From positions 1 through 29,141 of the IMG/VR virus record IMGVR_UViG_3300025070_000162: a stretch of DNA of 29,141 bases; one strand, 5' to 3'. This document shows positions 1 to 6,426 of this stretch, in pieces. The notes beneath the pieces are model-generated. The model ran no database searches. It had not been told where the DNA came from and saw only the letters and a program-made list of their open reading frames with translations. The DNA comes from a virus. Position 1 is the stretch's first letter. Each line of letters opens with the position of its first letter. Both the position numbers and the translations under genes were made by a program.

Positions 1-1
1 A

Positions 2-403
2 GGTACAGAGTTAAGAACAAACAATGCACCTCAAGCCTACTATGGTGTATTTCACCCAAAGCAAATCTTTAATGTTAAAAAAGCATTAACAAATACATTT
101 GCAGGTTCAGCTAATATTCCAGACTTAGGTAATGATGCTTTAAGAAATGGTTTTGTCGGACAAATCGCAGGAATACAAATATTTGAAAGTTCAAATGTTT
201 CTGTAGATGGTTCTGATGACTCTATTGGTGGTGTATTTTCTCAAGATGCTTTAGGTTTAGCTATGATGCAAGACCTTAAGATTGAATCACAAAGAGATGC
301 TTCATTAAGAGCAGATGAAATCGTAGCCACAGCAGTTTATGGAGTTGCAGAACTTCACGATAGCTATGGTGTCAAGCTAACAGCAGATAGTTTAGCAAAC
401 TAA
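2..403 (+). CDS. Major capsid protein, C-terminal part (5' truncated)
   Basis: An open frame runs from the first bases of the window to a TAA at 401-403, giving 133 residues with no start, so the N-terminal part lies outside the window. The C-terminal segment has the look of a phage coat protein: an alternating strand region with a Y-Y-G-V-F-H-P motif, a glycine-rich loop, then an Ile-Glu-Ser-x-Arg-Asp-Ala-Ser-Leu-Arg-Ala-Asp stretch followed by a strand that ends with Tyr-Gly-Val-Lys-Leu, as in many marine phage coat proteins. It is followed at once by a strong terminator and then by head-tail joining genes, which is where the coat gene sits in siphovirus head modules. The exact coat family cannot be fixed from this fragment. 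The terminal location and order support the role more than any single motif. Confidence 0.7.
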   Translation, partial: GTELRTNNAPQAYYGVFHPKQIFNVKKALTNTFAGSANIPDLGNDALRNGFVGQIAGIQIFESSNVSVDGSDDSIGGVFSQDALGLAMMQDLKIESQRDASLRADEIVATAVYGVAELHDSYGVKLTADSLAN

Positions 404-413
404 TTTAACAATG

Positions 414-435
414 GGGGTGGGCAACCACCCCTTTT
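414..435 (+). terminator. Intrinsic terminator after the capsid gene
   Basis: A perfect 7-bp stem, GGGGTGG at 414-420 and CCACCCC at 425-431, closes a GCAA (GNRA) tetraloop and is followed directly by TTTTATT. It begins 10 nt after the capsid stop codon. This is a textbook rho-independent terminator and probably lowers transcription of downstream joining genes relative to the coat gene. Confidence 0.85.
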
Positions 436-451
436 ATTAAGGATTTGTATT

Positions 452-664
452 ATGGAAATGATTAAATTAGTTAATGGTAAAGGCGATATTATTGAAAGAA
501 AAAAGATTGATTATTTGCCAAATATAAAAATCTGGGAACAAAGAGGGTGGAAACCTTATGTTGAGCCTAAAGTAGAGCCAAAGCCACAACCAACACCAGA
601 ACCAATAGTAGATAATGAGTGGCAACCAGAAGTAAAGAAAAAATCTAAAAAAAAGGGTAAGTAA
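452..664 (+). CDS. Small Pro/Lys-rich hypothetical protein
   Basis: Encodes 70 residues. The first 37 residues look folded, with a Trp-Glu-Gln-Arg-Gly-Trp motif; residues 38-52 are a Pro-Glu-Pro-Lys/Gln low-complexity linker; the tail is a run of lysines. An AAGGA Shine-Dalgarno at 439-443 sits 8 nt before ATG 452, favouring this start over the ATG two codons later. It lies between the coat gene and the head-tail connector and abuts the next gene with no gap. The place and the charged tail would suit a small virion or head-completion accessory protein, but no family is recognised. Confidence 0.7.
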   Translation: MEMIKLVNGKGDIIERKKIDYLPNIKIWEQRGWKPYVEPKVEPKPQPTPEPIVDNEWQPEVKKKSKKKGK

Positions 665-1141
665 ATGGCTACATCTGAATTTGCAGTTGCTAATACCGAT
701 TTACAAAAGATACAACCAGATATATTAGGTTTTGGCATCACCGATTTTGGCGATCAATTACAATTTGCTGAAAATGATGTTTTAAGACGAGTTCGTGAAG
801 AATGGTGGGAAAGATATAGGCATCAAGTCAGATACAAGGATATTACTAAAGTAACATCAGTTGAAATGACTAATAGCAAGCTAACAAACTCACAATGGAC
901 ACAATCAGTAGTTTATCTAGCTTTATGGAAATATGCTTATCCAATTCTAACTAAATGGAAAGACCCAGATACTGGCGAGGGCAAAGACACATTCCAAGTT
1001 CAAATAGATTTCTATAGAGATAGGTATGAAGAAGAATTCCAAGCTATCCTAAGAGATGGTGTTGAATATGACGAAGATGGTGGTGGTACTGTTTCAGATA
1101 GCGAAAAAGAATCATTACATCAGTTAAGGTTAGTTAGATAA
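665..1141 (+). CDS. Putative head-tail connector / adaptor protein
   Basis: Encodes 158 residues, mostly helical, with a Trp-Trp-Glu-Arg-Tyr-Arg motif near residue 48, a Leu-Trp-Lys-Tyr-Ala-Tyr-Pro motif in the middle and an acidic Gly-rich tail. Size, helical content and the position directly after the coat gene are those of the gp6/gp15-type adaptor that docks on the portal. The start codon follows the preceding stop without any spacer, and the stop overlaps the next start (TAATG). The call rests on gene order and general features rather than on a diagnostic motif. Confidence 0.55.
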   Translation: MATSEFAVANTDLQKIQPDILGFGITDFGDQLQFAENDVLRRVREEWWERYRHQVRYKDITKVTSVEMTNSKLTNSQWTQSVVYLALWKYAYPILTKWKDPDTGEGKDTFQVQIDFYRDRYEEEFQAILRDGVEYDEDGGGTVSDSEKESLHQLRLVR

Positions 1142-1611
1142 TGTCAGTTGATGTAAAAGTTAACGTAAATTCTATAGAAATAACTAATCTATTAAAGAAA
1201 ATTAGTAGAAAACAAAAGGCAGTAATAACCAAATCACTTAATAGAGTTTCAAACATGGCTATATTGATGATTACAAAGCGAACACAAGCAGGAAAGCTAC
1301 CAGATGGGGGTAATATGCGATCATATGCACCATCTACTGTGAGAAGCCGAAAAAAGCGAGGTAGGCAAACTGGTTTTGTTGATTTAACAGATACTGGTAA
1401 AATGTTTAGAAGTTTAGACTTTAAAACTGGTGGTTTAAAAAGCACATTATTCTTTGCAAATAAGGAAAGAGAAAAGATTGCAAGTTATCACGATAGTTTT
1501 GGTGTAGGCAAAAGAAATACAAAAAGACCTTTTTTTGCTATAGGTAACAAAGAAGAAGATAAAATAATTAAAGAATTTCAAAATTTTTATTTTAAAGAAA
1601 TGAAATTATGA
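1141..1611 (+). CDS. Putative tail completion / virion morphogenesis protein (HK97 gp10 or gpS type)
   Basis: Encodes 156 residues, strongly basic. A central Tyr-Ala-Pro-Ser-Thr segment, a Thr-Asp-Thr-Gly-Lys-Met-Phe-Arg-Ser-Leu motif around residues 86-95, and a later Phe-Gly-Val-Gly...Arg-Pro-Phe-Phe-Ala-Ile motif match the general pattern of phage virion morphogenesis / neck proteins, in which a conserved Arg-Pro-Phe-Phe segment precedes the C-terminal helix. Such proteins close the head-tail junction. It overlaps the previous stop by one base and the next gene by four (ATGA), so the genes are translationally coupled. Confidence 0.6.
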   Translation: MSVDVKVNVNSIEITNLLKKISRKQKAVITKSLNRVSNMAILMITKRTQAGKLPDGGNMRSYAPSTVRSRKKRGRQTGFVDLTDTGKMFRSLDFKTGGLKSTLFFANKEREKIASYHDSFGVGKRNTKRPFFAIGNKEEDKIIKEFQNFYFKEMKL

Positions 1612-2051
1612 GCAAAAGAGAAAACATAGCTAGTGATATAATTACTAAACTTGATGCTGTAACAAGTCCTATTGAGTTTAAAAAGATTACTAGAGAACCT
1701 TTTGAAGTTGAAGAATTAAGTGATGCCCAGTTTCCTGCAATGTTTATTCAAAGTGGTGATGAAACAAGGGAAGTGTTAAGCATAGGCGATACTGGAGCAG
1801 GTACATATCGAGGTACAATAGATTTTTTAATAGTTGCTTTTGGTAAAGGTACAACAACAAATATAGATACTGTTAGAAATCAAATTATAGAAGTTGTTGA
1901 AGAAACTTTAGATAATGATATAACTAGAAATGGTAATGCGATAGATACCCAAATAATAGAAGCATCATCAGACGAGGGTACAATTTATCCTTATGGTGGT
2001 GTAAGAATAACAGCAAGGGTTATTTATGAATTTACTAGAGGGAGTGCATAA
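1608..2051 (+). CDS. Putative tail terminator protein
   Basis: Encodes 147 residues. The pattern is of an N-terminal helix, a Phe-Pro-Ala-Met-Phe-Ile strand around residues 42-48, a long Asp-Thr-Val-Arg-Asn-Gln-Ile-Ile-Glu-Val helix, then Gly-Gly-Val-Arg-Ile-Thr-Ala-Arg-Val-Ile-Tyr strand, which is the architecture of small tail-terminator proteins (lambda gpU type) that cap the growing tail tube. It sits between the completion protein and the tail tube gene, the usual place for this function. ATGA overlap upstream and TAATG overlap downstream. Confidence 0.55.
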   Translation: MSKRENIASDIITKLDAVTSPIEFKKITREPFEVEELSDAQFPAMFIQSGDETREVLSIGDTGAGTYRGTIDFLIVAFGKGTTTNIDTVRNQIIEVVEETLDNDITRNGNAIDTQIIEASSDEGTIYPYGGVRITARVIYEFTRGSA

Positions 2052-2218
2052 TGGCTAAAAATGTTACTATGAAAAAAGGCGAAACTATTATAAAATGTTC
2101 AGAAGACCATGTAGAGCATTTTAAGAAAAATGGGTTTACTATAGGAAATGAAAAAGCAGTTGTTAAAAAAACTGAAAAAATAAAAGAAACTAACGAAGCT
2201 AACGATAAGGAGTTATAA
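2051..2218 (+). CDS. Small Lys-rich hypothetical protein
   Basis: Encodes 55 residues. The N-terminal half has Met-Ala-Lys-Asn-Val and a Val-Glu-His-Phe-Lys-Lys-Asn-Gly-Phe segment resembling short phage proteins that lie next to the tail tube; the C-terminal half is a charged Lys/Glu helix. The start overlaps the previous stop (TAATG) and its stop is directly followed by the tail tube ATG, with an AAGGAG Shine-Dalgarno for the tail tube inside its last codons. No function is assigned. Confidence 0.65.
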   Translation: MAKNVTMKKGETIIKCSEDHVEHFKKNGFTIGNEKAVVKKTEKIKETNEANDKEL

Positions 2219-2605
2219 ATGGCTACACATCATGGAAAAGAGGGTGTTGTTACTATAGGTAGTGATACACTAGGTAATGCAACTGGATTTACTGTAGATA
2301 CTACACAAGACGTTGTAGAAGATACACCTTTAGGAAATTCAATGAAATCCTATATAGTTGGTAGAGGTACTTATACAGCAAGTATCGATATGAACTTTGA
2401 TGAAACAGATACAGCACAAACTAATCTAGTACAAGGTGCAGAACTTACATTTGCATTTTTACCAGAGGGTAATGCTTCTGGAGATAGAAAGTTCTCTGGA
2501 ACTGGTATTGTAACTGGAATGTCAGTAGGTGTTACATTAGATGGTGTTACAACTAGAACTGTATCAGTACAAGGCAATGGTGGTCTTACTATCGGTACTG
2601 TGTAA
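2219..2605 (+). CDS. Major tail tube protein
   Basis: Encodes 128 residues, rich in Thr, Val and Gly with regular beta strands. The N-terminal Gly-Lys-Glu-Gly-Val-Val-Thr-Ile-Gly, the Thr-Gly-Phe-Thr-Val-Asp-Thr segment, and the sequence Val-Gly-Arg-Gly-Thr-Tyr-Thr-Ala-Ser-Ile-Asp-Met around residues 47-58 are typical of short tail tube proteins built on the tube/Hcp-type beta barrel. It lies just before the assembly chaperone pair and tape measure gene, the conserved siphovirus order, and has a strong AAGGAG upstream as expected for a highly made protein. Confidence 0.75.
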   Translation: MATHHGKEGVVTIGSDTLGNATGFTVDTTQDVVEDTPLGNSMKSYIVGRGTYTASIDMNFDETDTAQTNLVQGAELTFAFLPEGNASGDRKFSGTGIVTGMSVGVTLDGVTTRTVSVQGNGGLTIGTV

Positions 2606-2971
2606 ATGACAGAACAAAAAATTGATTATTTTGATGGTATTAGAGACCATTTCAGTACCCTTGACACTCAAATAATTGAAGTACCAGAATGGGATTTAGT
2701 AGGCGATAAAGCTATATTTTGTAAACCTTTCAATATGCTTGAAAAACAAAAGATTTTTAAAGGTGCTAGTGGCACAGATTTAATTGTTTTGATTGATGTT
2801 ATTATTGAAAAGGCATTAACAAAAGATGGTAATAAAATGTTTAATGGAACTCATGTTTTAGCTTTTAAAACAAAAGCTGATACTAATGTTATTGCAGACG
2901 TTGCCACAAAGATTATGGGAACTGGAAACACAGATATTGAAGATAATAAAAAAAACTTAGAAATGATGTAG
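2606..2971 (+). CDS. Tail assembly chaperone, short (gpG-like) product
   Basis: Encodes 121 residues. The first 90 residues resemble a small helical chaperone with a Pro-Phe-Asn-Met-Leu-Glu-Lys-Gln motif. It sits between tail tube and tape measure, the position of lambda gpG. Near its 3' end the zero frame reads AAT AAA AAA AAC TTA, holding the slippery heptamer A-AAA-AAC at 2950-2956, only four sense codons before the stop. The short product would be made by most ribosomes; a minority would shift to give the long form. Confidence 0.75.
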   Translation: MTEQKIDYFDGIRDHFSTLDTQIIEVPEWDLVGDKAIFCKPFNMLEKQKIFKGASGTDLIVLIDVIIEKALTKDGNKMFNGTHVLAFKTKADTNVIADVATKIMGTGNTDIEDNKKNLEMM

Positions 2972-3129
2972 AATTACATAATATTTTTGGGTTAGCAGAA
3001 AAACTACACAAGACTGTTTCCGAAATCTTGCAAATGTCAGTAGATGAGTTTAATATGTGGTTAGCATACTTTCAAATTCAAAGTGATGAACGAGAAAGAC
3101 AAGAACGACTAGCAAAGGCTCAAAGATAG
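2606..3129 (+). CDS. Tail assembly chaperone, -1 frameshift fusion (gpGT-like)
   Basis: Join 2606..2956 with 2956..3129. A -1 slip on A-AAA-AAC at 2950-2956 lets translation continue in a frame that would otherwise have no start of its own, adding 57 residues and giving 174 in all. The extension has a Leu-His-Asn-Ile-Phe-Gly-Leu-Ala-Glu-Lys-Leu segment, then Val-Asp-Glu-Phe-Asn-Met-Trp-Leu-Ala-Tyr-Phe, then a charged Glu-Arg-Gln-Glu-Arg helix. A Trp-x-Ala-Tyr motif after a helix is common in gpT-type chaperone domains. The fused frame ends at TAG 3127-3129, one base into the tape measure GTG start. In lambda and many siphoviruses gpG and gpGT bind the tape measure protein during tail assembly. 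Confidence 0.8.
2950..2956 (+). other. -1 ribosomal frameshift slippery heptamer
   Basis: AAAAAAC in the phase A-AAA-AAC relative to the upstream gene, fitting the X-XXY-YYZ rule, and lying in a run of eight A (2948-2955) followed by C. No clear downstream pseudoknot or hairpin was picked out by eye. Confidence 0.8.
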
Positions 3130-5255
3130 TGGCAACAAAACAAGTAAATATAGACATTATAGCCAAAGATAAGACCAGACAAGCTATGAATTCTGCTACA
3201 AAAGGTGTAGATGGTCTTAAAAGTTCGGTATTCAATTTAAAAAATGCTCTTATTGGATTAGGTGCAGGGGTTGCCATAAAGTCTTTTATAGATGTTGGTA
3301 AATCAGTTGAATCATTACAACTAAGATTAAAATTTTTATTTGGTAGTGTTCAAGAGGGTGCAAAAGCATTTGATGTTATGTCAAAGTTTGCATCTAGAGT
3401 GCCTTTTAGTTTAGAGCAAATACAAGCAGGTTCTGGTAATCTGGCGATTGTTTCAAAAAATGCAGATGAACTTGCTAAAATGCTTGAAATTACTGGTAAT
3501 GTTGCAGGGGTTGTTGGTCTAGATTTTAGGACAACAGCAGAACAAATACAAAGATCATTTACAGCAGGTATAGCAAGTGCAGATATATTTCGAGAAAGAG
3601 GTGTTAGAGATATGCTTGGTTTTAGTGCAGGTGCAAAAGTATCTGCAAAAGAAACAGCAGAAGCATTTGAAAGACTTTTTAGTGGTAATGGAAAATTTGC
3701 AAATGCTACAAAAGATTTAGCAAAAACTTTAGAAGCCACTTTTTCAATGATTGGAGATACTGTTTTTAATTTCCAAAAAAAAGTAGCCGAAAGTTTTTTT
3801 GTTGGTTTGAAATCAGAATTTGGAGCATTAGATCAAGCATTAAAGGACAATCAAAAAACAATAGATGAAATAGCAAAATCTATAGGACAAGGGTTATCAA
3901 CAGCAATTATTGCTACTGGAAATGCTGTTAGGGTTTTAAGTGATAATTTTGAAATTATTAAAACATTAGGTATAGCATTAATTGTAGGTAAAATGGCTAC
4001 TGCTTTTCTTAACTTAGCTAAAGCAATAGGAACAGCAAAAGGTGCTTTACTTTTATTTTCTAAGGTTTCTAAAACTACTGTCATAGGTGCTTTTGTTGGA
4101 ATTACTACTGCTATTCTTATGATGAATGAAGCAGTAGCAGATGGAGAAGAACCAAACAAAAAGCTGAATGATTTATTAGAAAAGAAAAAATTATTAGAAT
4201 TACAACTATCCAAAAGTGGAAATGTTGTTAATCAAACATTACAAAAGCAAATAGAATTTATTAATGAACAAATTGATGCTTTCAAATCAAGTGCAACTGC
4301 TATGGCTATGGCAGAAGCAGGTAAACAAAGATTAATTACTCAATCAAAAGAATATCAAGATACACTAAAAGATGAAATGAAAAGACTTGCTGAACTAGAA
4401 AAGGCAAATCAAAAGTTTATTACTGGTTCAGAAATTGGACAAGCAAATCGTCTTGATGCAAGTATGACTGGTTCTGAACTTTCTGTCGGTGGTATTTCAG
4501 ACCCAGTTGGAGCATTAAGGCAACAATTAGAAACCGAGTTTGAATTACAAAAAGAAATGAACCTTAAACATTTTCAAAGCATACAAGCACAAGATGAATT
4601 AGAAGTGGAACTTGCAAGAATAAAAGCTGATAAAGTTCTTAGAATTGCTAAAGAAACTGCTGAAAAAGAAAAAGCTATTAGGCAAACATTTATAAATGAA
4701 CAATCAGCTATTATGAGGTCTGGACAATTTCAAGATTTAAAAATGACTGGATTAACCGAACAACAGAAAAAAGATATGATAATAACTGGTGGCAAACAGA
4801 TTTTAAATTCTATGTCGCAAAATAATAAAAAGGCATTTCAAATAAATAAAGCCTTAAATATGGCAGATGCTTTTATGAATACTGCTACTGGTGTAACTAA
4901 AGCATTAGCATCAGCTAATATTCCTATGGCTATCTTAATAGGTGCATTAGGTGCTGTTCAAATAGCTACTATTGCCCAACAAAAATATCAAGGTAGACGT
5001 TTGGGTGGTCGAATGAATCAAGGTCAGCCATATATGGTTGGTGAAGCAGGTGCAGAATTAATTATTCCAGATAAACCATCAAATGTAGTTCCCAATCATC
5101 AATTAGGTGGAATGGGTAAAGCAGTAACAGTTAATTTTAATATAAACACAGTAGATGCTAGAGGATTTAATGAGTTATTAGTTAATAGTCGTGCTACAAT
5201 AGTAAACATGATTAATAGTGCAATTAATGAAAAGGGTAATATGGCGATAATATGA
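3129..5255 (+). CDS. Tape measure protein
   Basis: Encodes 708 residues from a GTG start that overlaps the TAG of the frameshifted chaperone by one base; AAAGG lies about 10 nt upstream. N-terminal residues 1-150 match the TP901-type tape measure pattern: Asp-Lys-Thr-Arg-Gln-Ala, then Leu-Gly-Ala-Gly-Val-Ala and a Phe-Arg-Glu-Arg-Gly-Val-Arg-Asp segment. Hydrophobic stretches occur near residues 275-345 and 595-620; charged coiled coil fills about 350-590. The C-terminal Gly-Glu-Ala-Gly-Ala-Glu-Leu-Ile-Ile-Pro motif near residue 638 is a hallmark of the family. It sets tail length and may help genome entry. At 708 residues a tail of roughly 100 nm would be expected, a rough inference. Confidence 0.9.
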   Translation: MATKQVNIDIIAKDKTRQAMNSATKGVDGLKSSVFNLKNALIGLGAGVAIKSFIDVGKSVESLQLRLKFLFGSVQEGAKAFDVMSKFASRVPFSLEQIQAGSGNLAIVSKNADELAKMLEITGNVAGVVGLDFRTTAEQIQRSFTAGIASADIFRERGVRDMLGFSAGAKVSAKETAEAFERLFSGNGKFANATKDLAKTLEATFSMIGDTVFNFQKKVAESFFVGLKSEFGALDQALKDNQKTIDEIAKSIGQGLSTAIIATGNAVRVLSDNFEIIKTLGIALIVGKMATAFLNLAKAIGTAKGALLLFSKVSKTTVIGAFVGITTAILMMNEAVADGEEPNKKLNDLLEKKKLLELQLSKSGNVVNQTLQKQIEFINEQIDAFKSSATAMAMAEAGKQRLITQSKEYQDTLKDEMKRLAELEKANQKFITGSEIGQANRLDASMTGSELSVGGISDPVGALRQQLETEFELQKEMNLKHFQSIQAQDELEVELARIKADKVLRIAKETAEKEKAIRQTFINEQSAIMRSGQFQDLKMTGLTEQQKKDMIITGGKQILNSMSQNNKKAFQINKALNMADAFMNTATGVTKALASANIPMAILIGALGAVQIATIAQQKYQGRRLGGRMNQGQPYMVGEAGAELIIPDKPSNVVPNHQLGGMGKAVTVNFNINTVDARGFNELLVNSRATIVNMINSAINEKGNMAII

Positions 5256-5860
5256 GTGGTGCTTTACCAAATGTTAGATTTAATGCGATTAACGTAAAAA
5301 TTAATCAAGATACTTTATATAGTGAAACCGATAGTGGAAAATCATTTACTAGACAAATACAAGGTCAAAGGTTTAGTTTTACAATATCATATCCACCAAT
5401 GACTAGGTCAGAATTTGCACCTATCATGGCTTTTATAATGAAACAAAGAGCCAGAAAAGAAGATTTTACTGTTACATTCCCAAGCTATTTAAATGCATTA
5501 GGAAACGAAAGTGGAACTTTATTAGTTGATGGAGTTCATGCAGTCGCAGATACAACTATAGCTATAAATGGATTTGCAGGAGATGGTGCAGGTAGATTAA
5601 AAGCAGGTGATTTTATAAAGTTCGCACATTCTAAGGTTTATATGGTTGTAGAAGATGCAACTTCATCTAGTAATGCATCAACAGTAACAATAGAGCCACC
5701 TTTAAGAGAAGCATTAACAAATGATAGTGCTGTAACTTATGATGCAGTCCCATTTACAGTTCATCTTGTCAATGATGCTCAAGAGTTCAATAGTGGGCAA
5801 GTTGATAAAGATGGTAATTTGTTATTTGTTTATGAATTTGATGTTATTGAGAGTTTATAA
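5252..5860 (+). CDS. Distal tail / minor tail protein
   Basis: Encodes 202 residues, beta-rich. It begins four bases inside the tape measure gene (ATGA). Residues 20-60 carry Ser-Gly-Lys-Ser-Phe-Thr-Arg-Gln then a Tyr-Pro-Pro-Met-Thr-Arg-Ser-Glu-Phe segment, followed by a helix Phe-Ile-Met-Lys-Gln-Arg-Ala-Arg; the C-terminal half holds a Gly-Asp-Phe-Ile-Lys-Phe strand and Glu-Phe-Asp-Val at the end. The pattern (a region described relative to a segment of data, and a small inserted barrel) is seen in marine phage minor tail proteins placed where lambda gpM or a Dit protein would be. Function is inferred mainly from position. Confidence 0.55.
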   Translation: MSGALPNVRFNAINVKINQDTLYSETDSGKSFTRQIQGQRFSFTISYPPMTRSEFAPIMAFIMKQRARKEDFTVTFPSYLNALGNESGTLLVDGVHAVADTTIAINGFAGDGAGRLKAGDFIKFAHSKVYMVVEDATSSSNASTVTIEPPLREALTNDSAVTYDAVPFTVHLVNDAQEFNSGQVDKDGNLLFVYEFDVIESL

Positions 5861-6426
5861 TGCCCAGAGGTTTAACAAGTGCAGTTAAAACGGAATTAGC
5901 AACTGGTAATATAGCACCAATTTTATTAATTGATTTTGGATTTGCTACACCTATATATTTAACAAATGCAAGTTTTGATATTACATCAAGTGTTTCTGGA
6001 AGTTCAAGAACATACCTTTCAAATGGACACTTGAACAAAGTTAGTGGTGTAAGCGAAACCAACAAACCAACTAAAAATACACTTCAAATATCTTTGTCTG
6101 CTGTTGACCAAACCTATGTTTCAATAGTTTTAAATGAAAACATAATAAATGATGATGTTCATATTTACAGAGGTTTTTTAGACTCAAACAGAACATTGAT
6201 AGCAGACCCATTTTTGCTGTTTTATGGAACTGTTGATGAATATAAAATAACAGATGATACAAACACAGCGAATTTACTTTTAGTAATTACTTCACATTGG
6301 GGAAATTTTAGTAAAACAAATGGTCGTGTTACTACCGATAATTCTCAACAAAGATTTTTTTCTGGGGATAAAGGTATAGAATTTTCAGCACTTACAATTA
6401 AAGACATTAAATGGGGTAGGTTGTAA
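5860..6426 (+). CDS. Minor tail / tail hub assembly protein
   Basis: Encodes 188 residues. It starts with Leu-Thr-Ser-Ala-Val-Lys-Thr-Glu-Leu-Ala, then Leu-Leu-Ile-Asp-Phe-Gly, and has a central Val-Tyr-Arg-Gly-Phe-like segment (His-Ile-Tyr-Arg-Gly-Phe) and Leu-Phe-Tyr-Gly-Thr-Val-Asp-Glu, a pattern known from phage tail proteins of the DUF2163-like kind that lie between the distal tail protein and the tip protein. The start overlaps the preceding stop (TAATG) and the stop overlaps the next start the same way. Likely part of the tail tip complex; the exact counterpart (gpL/gpK-like) is not certain. Confidence 0.5.
   Translation: MPRGLTSAVKTELATGNIAPILLIDFGFATPIYLTNASFDITSSVSGSSRTYLSNGHLNKVSGVSETNKPTKNTLQISLSAVDQTYVSIVLNENIINDDVHIYRGFLDSNRTLIADPFLLFYGTVDEYKITDDTNTANLLLVITSHWGNFSKTNGRVTTDNSQQRFFSGDKGIEFSALTIKDIKWGRL

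Noticed and set aside
3350-3739. Minus-strand open frame of 129 codons opposite the tape measure gene
   Set aside because: Its composition is the antisense reading of Ala/Lys-rich helices; no start signal or neighbour supports it.
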